A stretch of DNA of 64,000 nucleotides from Clostridium sp. OS1-26 (GTDB lineage: Bacteria > Bacillota > Clostridia > Clostridiales > Clostridiaceae): assembly GCF_030915445.1 (NCBI RefSeq), contig NZ_CP133264.1, forward strand, positions 5,799,208 through 5,863,207, written 5' to 3'. The stretch's first letter is position 1; each line of letters starts with the position of its first letter. The position numbers and the translations under genes are program-made. The notes beneath the pieces were generated by a model, which did no database searches, had not been told where the DNA came from, and was given only the letters and a program-made list of their open reading frames with translations. Of this stretch, positions 51,543-61,728 are shown one piece after another.

Positions 51543-53366
51543 TTATTTTCTTCTCATGGACTTCCTTCTCATGTCAGAATTTAAAATTTTCTTTCTCATT
51601 CTTATATTCTTAGGAGTTATTTCTACAAGTTCATCTGATGCTATAAACTCAAGACTTTGCTCTAGGGACATTTGAGTTACAGGTACTAATTTTAAAGCTT
51701 CATCTGCTCCTGAAGATCTTGTATTTGATAACTGTTTTTTCTTACATACATTAACATCAATGTCTTCTGCTCTTGAAGATTCTCCAGCTATCATTCCTTG
51801 ATAAACATCCATTCCTGCTGGTATAAATAATATTCCTCTTTCCTGTGCATTAAATAATCCATAAGTGATTGATGTTCCAGTTTCAAATACTACAATTGAT
51901 CCCCTAGTTCTTTCTGGAATTTCACCTCTATACTCTTCATAATCATGAAGAACGTGATTCATTATACCGTTACCCTTAGTATCAGTCATAAATTCATTTC
52001 TAAAGCCTATAAGACCTCTTGCTGGAACTTTAAATTCAAGTCTTGTATATCCATTAACAGCTGATGTCATATTTACCATTTCTGCCTTTCTAGGTCCTAA
52101 CTTTTCCATAACAGGTCCCATAAATTCTTCTGGAACGTCTATTGTAAGGTACTCTATTGGCTCTAACTTCTTTCCATCTTCTTCTTTGAATATAACAGAA
52201 GGCTTAGATACTTGGAATTCATATCCTTCTCTTCTCATAGTCTCAATTAAAACTGAAAGATGAAGTTCACCTCTTCCACTTACTTTGAAGCAATCAGCTG
52301 AATCTGTTTCTTCAACTCTTAAAGATACATTTGTTTCCAATTCCTTAATTAATCTATCTCTTAAATGTCTTGATGTAACATAATCTCCATCCTGTCCAGC
52401 AAATGGTGAATCATTAACCATGAAGTTCATACTTAATGTAGGTTCATCTATTTCTACAAAAGGAAGTGCTTCAGGGGCATTTATATCTGCTAATGTTTCT
52501 CCTATATTTATATCTGGAATACCTGCCACTGCTACTATATCACCAAGCTTTGCGACCTCTGTTTCTTCTTTCTTAAGTCCATTATAAACATATAGATTTG
52601 AAACTTTAACATTATCTACCTTTCCATCTTTTCTTATAAGCGCTACTTGCTGGTTCTTTTTAATGCTTCCTCTTTCTATTTTACCAATTCCTATTTTTCC
52701 TACATATTCGTTGTAATCAATTGTAGTAACTAGCATTTGAAATGGCTTATCTAAATGTCCTTCTGGTGATGGTACATTTTTTATAATAGCTTCAAATAGA
52801 GGTCCCATATTAGTTGAATCATCTTCTAATTCTTTTTTTGCAAATCCAGCTCTTGCAGAACAATATACTACTGGGAAATCTAATTGGTCGTCATTTGCTC
52901 CAAGTTCTACAAATAAATCAAACACTTCGTCTAGTACATCCGCTGCTCTTTCATCTGGTCTGTCTATTTTATTTATAACAACTATTGGATTTAAATTCAA
53001 TTCTAAAGCTTTCTTTAAAACAAACTTAGTTTGAGGCATAGGTCCTTCATAGGCATCTACAACAAGTAAAACACTATCTACCATTTTAAGTACACGCTCA
53101 ACCTCTCCACCAAAGTCTGCGTGGCCTGGAGTGTCTACTATATTTATTTTAACTCCATTGTGCATTACAGCAGTATTTTTAGAAAGTATAGTTATTCCTC
53201 TTTCTTTTTCAAGGTCATTTGAATCCATTACTCTTTCATTAACTTTCTCATTTTCTCTAAAAACGTGACTTTGTCTCAAAAGAGCATCAACTAATGTTGT
53301 CTTACCATGGTCAACGTGGGCAATTATAGCCACATTTCTTATATCGTTTCTTACAAATAAATTCAT
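51543..53366 (-). CDS. typA: Translational GTPase TypA/BipA
   Basis: The 607-residue protein has G1 AHVDHGKT (16-23), G2 RGITI, DTPGHADFG and NKIDRPDER, followed by EF-G-like domains II, III and V and the family-specific C-terminal domain. It is a ribosome-associated GTPase needed for growth under stress. It has a long leader (53367-53641) containing a 20-base inverted repeat. Confidence 0.97.
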   Translation of the reverse strand: MNLFVRNDIRNVAIIAHVDHGKTTLVDALLRQSHVFRENEKVNERVMDSNDLEKERGITILSKNTAVMHNGVKINIVDTPGHADFGGEVERVLKMVDSVLLVVDAYEGPMPQTKFVLKKALELNLNPIVVINKIDRPDERAADVLDEVFDLFVELGANDDQLDFPVVYCSARAGFAKKELEDDSTNMGPLFEAIIKNVPSPEGHLDKPFQMLVTTIDYNEYVGKIGIGKIERGSIKKNQQVALIRKDGKVDNVKVSNLYVYNGLKKEETEVAKLGDIVAVAGIPDINIGETLADINAPEALPFVEIDEPTLSMNFMVNDSPFAGQDGDYVTSRHLRDRLIKELETNVSLRVEETDSADCFKVSGRGELHLSVLIETMRREGYEFQVSKPSVIFKEEDGKKLEPIEYLTIDVPEEFMGPVMEKLGPRKAEMVNMTSAVNGYTRLEFKVPARGLIGFRNEFMTDTKGNGIMNHVLHDYEEYRGEIPERTRGSIVVFETGTSITYGLFNAQERGILFIPAGMDVYQGMIAGESSRAEDIDVNVCKKKQLSNTRSSGADEALKLVPVTQMSLEQSLEFIASDELVEITPKNIRMRKKILNSDMRRKSMRRK

Positions 53367-53404
53367 TATTATTCCTCCAAATTAAATAAATAATTTTTAT
53401 ATAT

Positions 53405-53524
53405 CTGTTGATTTATAAATAAAACATGAGTAAATAGGTTATAATCATACGGTAAATTGTTGCAAGTTCTAGTTCCATTACGCAAACAGAACAATAAAGT
53501 GTTATTTTATTTATAAATCAACAG
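53405..53524. repeat. 20-base perfect inverted repeat flanking 80 bases, upstream of typA
   Basis: CTGTTGATTTATAAATAAAA (53405-53424) is the exact complement of 53505-53524. No ORF is inside. It may be a tiny MITE-like element, or a large hairpin in the typA leader. Confidence 0.7.
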
Positions 53525-53554
53525 TAGATAATTCTTTTACCGTTAAACACTCAA

Positions 53555-53588
53555 AAAAATTGGATACTTTCTAGTACCCAATTTTTGC
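53555..53588 (-). terminator. Terminator of the YlbF-like gene
   Basis: AAAAAATTGG-ATACT and AGTA-CCCAATTTTT arms form a stem that precedes a T-rich minus-strand tail, between the YlbF-like gene and the typA leader. Confidence 0.85.
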
Positions 53589-53641
53589 TCACTCTATCTA
53601 TTTTATTATTATAGTCTGAAAAAGTCAACTTATGTAGAATT

Positions 53642-53992
53642 TTATTTATTCATTCCAAAAGTAAAATCTATGCCTATAGCATCATTTAATATCTTAAGTA
53701 CATCATCCCACATAATGCTGAATCTTTGTTCTGCTTGAAGATATTCACTAACTGAAGCATTCATTGAAATAACGGTACCTATGTTTCTAAGCTTTTCTTG
53801 AATCTCTTCAGATACTGATCCATTTTGCATATGCTGAGTATATGCTTCAATTTGAAGCTTTCTAAAATCATCAAGTATTTTTCTGCTGGAATCATCACCT
53901 TCAATTTTCTTACTAGCTTCTTTAAGTTTTGCAACTTCGTTACATTTACCTAATTCTCTTGCAAATTCATGAGCTTTGTCATAGATATTCAT
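53642..53992 (-). CDS. YlbF/YmcA family helical regulator
   Basis: The 116-residue all-alpha protein fits the Com_YlbF family: ARELGKCNEV, DDFRKLQIEAYTQHMQNG and SEYLQAEQRFS, with coiled coil throughout. In Bacillus the paralogues YlbF, YmcA and YaaT form an Fe-S complex that governs RNase Y and Spo0A activity. Which paralogue this is cannot be told. It follows rnj by about 70 bases. Confidence 0.85.
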   Translation of the reverse strand: MNIYDKAHEFARELGKCNEVAKLKEASKKIEGDDSSRKILDDFRKLQIEAYTQHMQNGSVSEEIQEKLRNIGTVISMNASVSEYLQAEQRFSIMWDDVLKILNDAIGIDFTFGMNK

Positions 53993-54064
53993 AATATATT
54001 CTCCTTTAACATAATTGAAAATTGAGAATGATTAAATATATATTCATTCTCAATCTTATAAATC

Positions 54065-55732
54065 TTATATTTCCATAATTATAGGCAATATCATTGGTTT
54101 TCTCTTTGTCTTTTCATATAGGAACATTCTTAACACTTCTTTTATGTTAGATTTTATACTAGCCCATTCAGTTATATGTTTTTCCTCACATTCTCTTAAG
54201 GCATCTCTAACTAACTCTCTAGCCTCACCCATTAGGTCTTCAGATTCTCTAACATATACAAATCCTCTTGAAATGATATCTGGACCTGCAATTACACTAC
54301 CAGATTCCTTTTCAATAGTAACTACTACAGTAAGTATTCCATCCTGTGAGAGATGTTTTCTATCTCTTAATACTATATTACCAACATCTCCAACTCCAAG
54401 CCCATCAACAAATACCTGACCAGATACTACTGTTCCATTCTTTCTTATAGCATCTCTGCTTACCTCTATAACTTCCCCATTGTCACCAATTATAATATTA
54501 TTTGATGGCATGCCAAGTTTAATCGCAAGCTCTGCATGTTGCTTTAAATGTCTATACTCACCATGAACTGGTATAAAAAACTTAGGTTTTACAAGAGTAT
54601 GCATAAGTTTTAATTCTTCCTGGCAAGCATGACCAGAAACATGTACATCTGCCAATGACTCATAAATAACTTCTGCACCCTTTTTAAATAATTGATTTAT
54701 AACTCTTGATATAAGTTTTTCATTTCCTGGTATAGGGTTTGCAGATATCACTACCATATCCCCTGGAAGAATACTGATTTTTTTGTGTTCTGAAGCCGCC
54801 ATTCTTGAAAGCGCCGACATAGGTTCTCCTTGGCTACCAGTAGTTATAATAACAATTTTGCTTTCTGGATATTTATTTATATTATCAACATTTATAAATA
54901 TATCTTTGTCAGCATCAATGTATCCAAGTTCCATACCTACTTCCATTATATTTTCCATGCTTCTTCCGGAAACAGCAACTTTTCTATCATACTTTATTGC
55001 AGCTCTAATGATTTGCTGTATTCTATGAACATGGGAAGCAAATGTAGCTACTATTATTCTTCCTCTTGCACTAGAAAAAATATCCTCAAAAGTCTCTCCT
55101 ACTATACTTTCAGACATGGTATATCCTGGTCTTTCAACATTAGTACTATCCGCAAGCATCGCGAGTACACCTTTTTTGCCGAGTTCAGCAAATCTTGTTA
55201 GATCAGCTACACACCCATCAATTGGAGTATAGTCTATTTTAAAATCTCCTGTATGTAATACAATCCCCACTGGAGTATGAATTGCAATTGCTACGGAATC
55301 TGCGATGCTATGGCTTGTTCTTATGAACTCCACTGATATACTTTCAAGCTTTACTATATCTCTTGGCTTTACACACTTTAAATCTACAACGCTAAGCAAG
55401 TTATGTTCTTTTAATTTAGTTTGAACAATTCCTAACGTCAATTTCGTGCCATATACAGGAACGTTCATCTCTTTCAGTACGTATGGTAACGCTCCTATAT
55501 GATCTTCATGACCATGAGTTAGAAATATTCCTTTTACCTTATCTATATTTTTTTGAAGATAGCTTATATCCGGTATTACCACGTCTATACCAAGCATTTC
55601 TTCATCAGGAAATTTCAGCCCACAATCTATTACAATTATGTCATTTTTATACTCTATGGCGGTTAAATTTTTTCCTATTTCATTTAATCCACCTAATGGA
55701 ATAATTTTTACTTTATCTTTTTCTTTGCGCAA
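54065..55732 (-). CDS. rnj: Ribonuclease J
   Basis: The 555-residue metallo-beta-lactamase/beta-CASP nuclease has THGHEDHIGALP (72-83), HTGDF, LADSTN, the beta-CASP motifs and HVSGHACQEE, HGEYRHL. It is a 5'-3' exonuclease and endonuclease for mRNA turnover. The start codon is TTG at 55732, just after AGGAGGGGAGGA; no ATG fits as well. Confidence 0.95.
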   Translation of the reverse strand: MRKEKDKVKIIPLGGLNEIGKNLTAIEYKNDIIVIDCGLKFPDEEMLGIDVVIPDISYLQKNIDKVKGIFLTHGHEDHIGALPYVLKEMNVPVYGTKLTLGIVQTKLKEHNLLSVVDLKCVKPRDIVKLESISVEFIRTSHSIADSVAIAIHTPVGIVLHTGDFKIDYTPIDGCVADLTRFAELGKKGVLAMLADSTNVERPGYTMSESIVGETFEDIFSSARGRIIVATFASHVHRIQQIIRAAIKYDRKVAVSGRSMENIMEVGMELGYIDADKDIFINVDNINKYPESKIVIITTGSQGEPMSALSRMAASEHKKISILPGDMVVISANPIPGNEKLISRVINQLFKKGAEVIYESLADVHVSGHACQEELKLMHTLVKPKFFIPVHGEYRHLKQHAELAIKLGMPSNNIIIGDNGEVIEVSRDAIRKNGTVVSGQVFVDGLGVGDVGNIVLRDRKHLSQDGILTVVVTIEKESGSVIAGPDIISRGFVYVRESEDLMGEARELVRDALRECEEKHITEWASIKSNIKEVLRMFLYEKTKRKPMILPIIMEI

Positions 55733-55776
55733 AAATCCTCCCCTCCTTCTTCATATATTAATTTAAATTATTTTAT

Positions 55777-56232
55777 TTATTTTTTAATGCAGTCATCACA
55801 TATCCCATAAAACTTAACACTGTGGTTAGTAATTTTAAAGTTATACTTTTCAACTATTTCATTTTCTAAAACTTCTAGTAAATCTCCCTCTACCTCAATT
55901 ACTTTTCCACAGTTAGTACATACAAGGTGATGATGCTGATGATTTTCTTCTTCATGTACTAGCTCATATCTATTACAACCATCGTTAAGGTCCAACTTAC
56001 ATATTACGCCCAATTCCTCTAATAGTTGTACTGTTCTGTAAACTGTAGCAAGACCTATTTCTGGACATTCTTTTTTCACAAGATCATATAACTCTTCAGT
56101 TGTTAAATGACTGCCTTCATTTCTTATTATTATATCTACTATAGCTCTTCTTTGTGGTGTAAGCTTATATCCTTTTTCCTTTAAATTACTTTTTAATTTT
56201 TCAATTTCTTCAGACGAAAGCTTTGCCATCAT
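55777..56232 (-). CDS. fur: Fur family metal-dependent regulator
   Basis: The 151-residue protein has the winged-helix domain (about 10-85, TPQRRAIVDII and TVYRTVQLLEELG) and a dimerisation domain with zinc cysteine pairs C105/C108 and C145/C148. A His/Glu-rich hinge HEEENHQHHH lies at about residue 93-102. It could be Fur, PerR or Zur; the residues that decide metal choice are not clear by eye. Its upstream region has repeats (56257-56330) suited to autoregulation. Confidence 0.9.
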   Translation of the reverse strand: MMAKLSSEEIEKLKSNLKEKGYKLTPQRRAIVDIIIRNEGSHLTTEELYDLVKKECPEIGLATVYRTVQLLEELGVICKLDLNDGCNRYELVHEEENHQHHHLVCTNCGKVIEVEGDLLEVLENEIVEKYNFKITNHSVKFYGICDDCIKK

Positions 56233-56256
56233 AATAACCCCGCTTTAAAATTTATT

Positions 56257-56330
56257 TTTAGTATTAGTTTCAAATTTTAGTTTAATACTAAAATTTTTCA
56301 TTGTCAATTGAAAATCAATTAATACTAAAA
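56257..56330 (-). promoter_or_regulatory. Candidate fur promoter with three TAATACTAAAA operator-like repeats
   Basis: On the minus strand TTGACA (plus 56302-56307) and TAAACT (plus 56279-56284) are spaced 17. The 11-base word TAATACTAAAA occurs at 56283-56293 and 56320-56330 and inverted at 56257-56267, bracketing the promoter. Confidence 0.5.
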
Positions 56331-56334
56331 TTAA

Positions 56335-56360
56335 ACTCCTCTTACTAACGCCAGAGGAGT
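56335..56360 (-). terminator. Terminator of the DUF1292 gene
   Basis: ACTCCTCT / AGAGGAGT arms, with TTTAATTTTAG after on the minus strand, lie between the DUF1292 gene and the fur promoter. Confidence 0.8.
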
Positions 56361-56369
56361 AAATAGAGC

Positions 56370-56642
56370 CTAATTAAGTTCATCCTCGCTGAACAATGTT
56401 TCATATGCTTCAGAAACAATTGCAAATTCGTCATCATCTTCTACAGTAACCAATATTTCATTTCCCTCTTCATCTTTGTCAATTCTAAGTACAATTGCTT
56501 CATCAGTGCTTTCTTCATCACTGTCTTTTGGTACAACTACTACGTACTCTTTGTCCTCTATATCCATCTTTGTTATTACTTCAAATTCTATTTCATTTCC
56601 ATCTTCATCATTTAAAACTATGCTTGTTACATCATTTTCCAT
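56370..56642 (-). CDS. DUF1292 small acidic protein (YrzB-like)
   Basis: The 90-residue protein is very acidic (SIVLNDEDGNEIEFEVI, KDSDEESTDEAIVLR, VTVEDDDEFA), matching the DUF1292/YrzB pattern of beta-strand-rich acidic proteins. Its position in alaS-ireB-ruvX-yrzB is conserved across Firmicutes. Function unknown. Confidence 0.9.
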   Translation of the reverse strand: MENDVTSIVLNDEDGNEIEFEVITKMDIEDKEYVVVVPKDSDEESTDEAIVLRIDKDEEGNEILVTVEDDDEFAIVSEAYETLFSEDELN

Positions 56643-56734
56643 GAATTTTCACCTCTCAAAATTTAATATTTTATTCTCAAATAATAATCCATCCATATAA
56701 TTCCATTACATAATATGTAATTATAATATCTCTT

Positions 56735-57151
56735 TTACTTTTTTGCAATACTATCTAAGTATCCCTGAAGTATGTATATAGCTGCCATTTTATCTACAAT
56801 TTTCTTTCGCTTTGCACGAGATAAATCCGCTTCCAGCATAGCTCTATGAGCAGCTACTGTAGTTAGTCTTTCATCCCACATATTAATCGGTAAATTAATA
56901 TCTTCCTTTATTAGGTCGCAAAAACTTATTACCTTTTCACTCTGAGGTCCTAAAGTTCCATTCATATTTTTAGGAAGTCCAGCTACAATAGATTCTACAC
57001 TATATTCCTCACAAATTTTTTTAATCTCTTCTAGGTCTTTTTCAGTGCTTTTTCTCCTAATGGTTGTAATTCCCTGGGCTGTAAGTCCAAGGGGATCACA
57101 TACTGCAACACCTATAGTTCTATCTCCTATATCTAATCCTAGTATTCTCAT
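56735..57151 (-). CDS. ruvX: Holliday junction resolvase RuvX/YqgF
   Basis: The 138-residue RNase H-fold protein has LGLDIGDRTIGVAV near the start, GLPKNMNGTLGPQS and WDERLTTVAAH. Family members act in Holliday junction resolution or in 5' processing of pre-16S rRNA. It is the middle gene of the ireB-ruvX-yrzB set. Confidence 0.93.
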   Translation of the reverse strand: MRILGLDIGDRTIGVAVCDPLGLTAQGITTIRRKSTEKDLEEIKKICEEYSVESIVAGLPKNMNGTLGPQSEKVISFCDLIKEDINLPINMWDERLTTVAAHRAMLEADLSRAKRKKIVDKMAAIYILQGYLDSIAKK

Positions 57152-57182
57152 GTTATTCTCCTAATTATTATGTTCAAATTTA

Positions 57183-57215
57183 AAATAAAAATGCCCATAA
57201 GGGCATTTTTATTTT
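57183..57215 (-). terminator. Terminator-like hairpin upstream of ruvX
   Basis: AAAATAAAAATGCCC / GGGCATTTTTATTTT arms with a 4-base loop lie 30 bases from the ruvX start, in the 214-base ireB-ruvX gap. The rest of the gap shows no gene. Confidence 0.85.
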
Positions 57216-57321
57216 ACCCGACACTCAAACTTCATTAATCCACTACTAGCTTATCACTTAAACACGAAAACTGTAACCTCTGTATGAGTGACGTTAAATT
57301 TTCATATAAAGTAAAATGAAA

Positions 57322-57345
57322 CTCCTCTTCCTTCAGTCAGAGGAG
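57322..57345 (-). terminator. Terminator after ireB
   Basis: CTCCTCT / AGAGGAG arms with TTTCATTTTAC after on the minus strand, a stem shared with two other sites in the window. Confidence 0.7.
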
Positions 57346-57365
57346 CAATGGACCATCATAAAGCC

Positions 57366-57617
57366 TTACTTTATCCCTAAATACGCTTTTAAAACCTCTT
57401 CTAATATTTCGTCTCTTTCAAGCTTTCTTACTAGTGATCTTGCACCATTATAATTTGTAATATATGTTGGATCACCAGAAATTAAGTAGCCTACAAGCTG
57501 ATTCACGGGATTATAACCTTTTTTAATTAGTGAATCGTAAATTTCAGTTAATATCTCCTTAGTCAAATCCTTTTTATTTTTAGAAATATCAAACTGAATA
57601 GTATTATCGTTTCCCAT
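57366..57617 (-). CDS. ireB: IreB family regulatory protein
   Basis: The 83-residue protein carries the IreB/UPF0297 pattern: QFDISKNKKDLTKEIL, GYNPVNQLVGYLISGDPTYI and ARSLVRKLERDEILEE. In Enterococcus IreB is a phosphorylated target of the PASTA kinase IreK and restrains cephalosporin resistance. The PrkC and Stp homologues are at 5790-8409. It follows alaS by about 60 bases. Confidence 0.93.
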   Translation of the reverse strand: MGNDNTIQFDISKNKKDLTKEILTEIYDSLIKKGYNPVNQLVGYLISGDPTYITNYNGARSLVRKLERDEILEEVLKAYLGIK

Positions 57618-57679
57618 TTTCTCACCCCGCTAACAATATCTATTAACTATATTATAGCCCATATTTATAAAAATGTATA

Positions 57680-60318
57680 CTATTTAACCAGTTTTTCCAC
57701 AATTGAAGCACAGCTTCCTATAGCTTCATCTAACTTTTCTGGAAGCTTTCCACCTGCCTGCGCCATATCTGGTCTTCCACCACCGCCTCCTCCAGCGATA
57801 GATGCAACTTCTTTTATAATTTTTCCGCAATGAACACCCTTTTCAATTGCAGCTTTAGATGCCATCGCTACAAATTGAGCTTTTCCCTCAGCTACACTTC
57901 CAAGAACTACAACGCACTCTCCTGCTTTACTTCTAATTTTATCTGCAAGTTCTCTAAGAGCATTGCCATCAATATCTCTAAGCGTTCCTGTAAGAAGCCT
58001 AACTCCATTTATTTCCTTAAAATTATTTAATATTTCATCTTCTGAACCGCTTGCAAGTTTAGCCTTTAACTCTTCGATTTCTCTTTCTTTTTCTTTTAGC
58101 TCAGCAAATTGTACATCTAATCTATGCAAAACTTCTTTTTCTCCACACTTTAATCTATTTGCAATTTCTTTCAAAAGATTATTTTTTTCTTCAACAAGTG
58201 CAAGAGCTGTAGGCCCTGTAACTGCCTCAATTCTTCTTATTCCAGCCGCAACACCAGCTTCTGATACTATTTTAAATAGACCGATTTCTCCCGAGTTTCC
58301 TACGTGAGTTCCTCCACACAATTCCTTGCTAAAATTCCCCACTACAACTACTCTTACTTCATCTTTATATTTTCCATCAAATAATGCAATTGCTCCACTT
58401 TCTCTAGCTTCTTCTAAAGTCATAACTTGAGTTTCAACATTTAGGACTTTCATAATATTTTCATTTACTAGATTTTCTATCTTTTTAAGTTCCTCAACAC
58501 TTGCAGCCTCAAAGTGATTAAAATCAAATCTTAGTCTCTCATCATCAACATATGAACCTGATTGATGCACATGCTCTCCTAAGACTTTTCTTAATGCTTC
58601 ATTTAGAATATGAGTAGCTGTATGGTTTCTTCTTATATTGTTTCTTCTTTCTTCATTTACACTTAGTGTAGTTTCTTCATCTAAACTGATGTTTCCTGAA
58701 ACTACTTTAATAAAATGCAATACTTTTCCAGCGACATTCTTTTTACAGTCTAAAACTTCTGCTTTAAAGGATCCTGCAAACATTATTCCTTTATCACCTA
58801 CTTGACCTCCCATTTCTGCATAAAAAGGAGTTTCTTCAGTGATTATAATGCCTTTTTCACCTTCACAAAGCTGATTTACAAATTCCTCTCCCTTTATTAA
58901 AATTTTTACCTTTGAATTTAATTCTAGAGTATTATAGCCATTAAATTCAGTTTCTATGTCTAAAGGAATTTTGTTTAATATTGTGTCTTTAGCACCCATA
59001 TAGTTAGTTTCTTCTCTAGCCGCTCTTGCTCTTTCCCTCTGATTTTGCATTTCTTTATTAAAACCATCTAAATCTACTGTCATACCTTTTTCTTCAAGTA
59101 TTTCTTGAGTAAGCTCTATTGGGAAACCATAAGTGTCATATAATTTAAAAGCTCTTTCTCCAGATAGTACAAATGCACTATTATTTTGAAGATCTTCTAT
59201 ATATTCATTTACTATGTGCATTCCACTATCTATAGTTTCATCGAATCTTTCTTCCTCTAATTTTATGACCTTCTTAATATAATCTCTTTTTTCTTTAAGT
59301 TCTGGATAGTTTCCACTTGAACTATCTATAACTACATCTGTTAGCTTATACAAAAATCCTTCATTTATTCCTAAGGATTTTCCGTGTTTTGCAGCTCTTC
59401 TTAAAAGCCTTCTAAGAACATACCCTCTTCCTTCATTAGATGGTAAAATTCCATCACTAGTCATAAAGGTTACACTTCTAATATGGTCAGTCATAACTCT
59501 CATTGAAATATCAGTTTTTTCATCTTTGCCGTATTCTACATCCGCCATTTTACTTATTTCATCAAGTATTGATCTCAAAGTATCAACTTCAAATATGTTA
59601 TTTTTACCTTGCATTATTACAGCAATTCTCTCTAGTCCCATTCCTGTATCTATATTAGGATTTGCAAGTCTATTATAATTTCCCGCTTCATCCTTATCAA
59701 ACTGTGTAAATACAAGATTCCAAAACTCAATTACCCTATCTTCATCTGAGGCTTTAACAAATTCCTCTGCACTATTTAATTTTCCTTCTCCTCTGTCAAA
59801 GTGTATTTCTGAACAAGGTCCACAAGGTCCAACACCTAACTCCCAAAAGTTATCATCTTTTCCTAACCTAAATATTCTTGAAGGATCAATATCTGTTTTA
59901 TTAGTCCATATGTCAAAAGACTCATCATCATCTAAATAAATAGTTACGTACAATTTATCTTTAGGAAGCTTTAAAACTTCTGTTGTAAATTCCCACGCCC
60001 ATGGAATAATCTCTTCCTTAAAATAATCTCCAAATGAGAAGTTTCCAAGCATCTCAAAGAAGGTTCCGTGTCTAGAAGTTTTTCCTACATTTTCTATGTC
60101 TCCAGTTCTTATACATTTTTGAGAAGTAGTAATTCTAGTTTTTGGTGGAGTCTGCATACCTGTAAAATATGGCTTTAAAGGTGCCATACCTGCATTTATT
60201 AAGAGTAAGCTCTTATCATTTTTAGGTATAAGTGAATAACTTGGCAGTCTCAAATGACCTTTACTTTCAAAAAACTTAAATACATCTCTCTGATTTGATT
60301 TAAGCCTAACTTTTCCAT
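57680..60318 (-). CDS. alaS: Alanyl-tRNA synthetase, with an apparent 1-base frameshift near the N-terminus
   Basis: The normal start is the ATG at 60318 (MEKLGLNQIREMYLSF, after AAAGGAGAG). As read, frame 0 stops after 22 codons. One more base in the T6 run (plus-strand A6 at 60269-60274) continues as FFESKGHLRLPSYSL, the conserved class II motif 1 region, into the 857-codon frame. The ~880-residue protein has the catalytic domain, editing motifs HTATH and CGGTH, and the C-Ala domain ending with a glycine-rich GGGGGGRPDMAQAGG segment. The gene is essential, so the shift is almost surely a read error. It is controlled by a T-box leader. Confidence 0.93.
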
Positions 60319-60352
60319 TGTCATCTCTCCTTTGTAATTTAAATTTATTTAA

Positions 60353-60600
60353 TAAAAAAAACCCTCATCCCGTAAGGGACGAAAGTTCATTCCGTGGTAC
60401 CACCCTAATTCTCAGCTTTCATAGTATTTATGATTTATTCTAATAAATACTTATTTCCCGTATAAGCTTGATCTCTTTAAGTAATATGACTCCTGGACTG
60501 CTTCAATATATGTTACAAGAAGTTTTCACCAAGCACTTCCTCTCTTTGTGTAACAGAGTATATTTACTCCTTCCAATCATTGTCTTAATATCTAATTATG
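60353..60600 (-). promoter_or_regulatory. T-box riboswitch leader of alaS
   Basis: The minus strand has the T-box bulge AGGGTGGTACCACGGAA at 60390-60406, which pairs with the uncharged tRNA acceptor end. A terminator stem TCGTCCC/GGGATGA, a closing GGG and an eight-T run follow at 60354-60385. Upstream lie the Stem I features AGAGGAAGTG and GGTGAAAAC. A GCA in GAAGCAGTCC may be the alanine specifier codon; this is tentative. Uncharged tRNA-Ala should allow read-through into alaS. Confidence 0.93.
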
Positions 60601-60700
60601 ATACAAATTATAAATAAAAATATAATCCGTGTCAATATTTGTTTTTATAGTTAAATTCAAAAAGAAAAACTAAAATATATTTAATACTTTTACAAAAATT

Positions 60701-61728
60701 CTAAAATAGATAGTAGTTTAGATCTTCGTATACTATTTTTATTATAACTCCAATTGGAATTGCCAGTATCATTCCTAAAAAACCCGCAGCCTTTCCCCCA
60801 TTATCAGTAGTAATATTACTACTAAAGGATGCATACTAATACTATCACCAGTTATTTTCGGAGAAATTATATTTCCTTCAATCTGCTGCAGAAGATATAA
60901 CCATATACATGTATATATCGCTTTTTCCGGAGAATCTACTAAGGCTATAAATATTGCAGGAATTGCTCCAAATATTGGTCCAAAATATGGAACTATATTA
61001 AAAAATGCGTTTAATATGGATAAAATCACTGGGAAATCTACTTTTAAAAAAATAAGAATTATGAAGGTTGCTATTCCAATAAGTAAACATAAAAGTAACT
61101 GACTTACAATATATCTTCCAAGTATTTTGTCTATATCACAGCCTATCTTTCTTACCATAGTCCTACTTTTAATCGGAAAAAAATTTAATATCTTATTTCC
61201 TATACTGTGACCATCTGATAAAAAATAGTATGATATTATAGGTACTACAGCTATAGTAACAATATTTTGACCGATGTTTAGTGCAGATTCAAATATGTTT
61301 GTAAAAAATCCTATTGTCTGATTGTTTATCCTATTATGTAACTTGTCAATTACAATATACATCGTTTTATTGTTACTTAAGGGTTTTAGTTTAGAATAGA
61401 ATTTATCTACAAGTCTTTGAATATTATCAAAGGTTGTATTTATATTTAAACTTTCCTTAAATATTGATGGTATTAATAATGTAACTGCAGCTATAACTGT
61501 TAGTATTAGTACGCATATCAATGCCAATGCTGCTGTTCTCCTGCTCATTCCATATTGCTGCATCTTTTTTTGCAATGGCCTTACAGTATATGCAATTACA
61601 AAGGATATAAATAGTAAATATAGAACCTCCCTAATAATGGAGTTTTTAAGACATAGAAATATTATCAGCAGTATACCTACAAGGAGTATTATGTATTTAA
61701 AGAGTATCTTTCTTTCTATTTTTTTCAT
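60701..61728 (-). CDS. AI-2E family transporter (YtvI/YdiK-like), C-terminus frameshifted as read
   Basis: The frame has N-terminal spans, the hydrophobic core and the family motif SILNAFFNIVPYFGPIFGAI. It then ends prematurely after LLLIMGERLRVF at 60775. Adding one base in the G run (plus-strand C5 at 60795-60799) restores GGKAAGFLGMILAIPIGV and a last span ending YEDLNYYLF at 60701. Members are PerM-like membrane proteins with eight spans; some act as AI-2 exporters or sodium/proton antiporters, and in spore-formers some take part in sporulation. The start overlaps the PRC-barrel gene by 32 bases. Confidence 0.8.
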
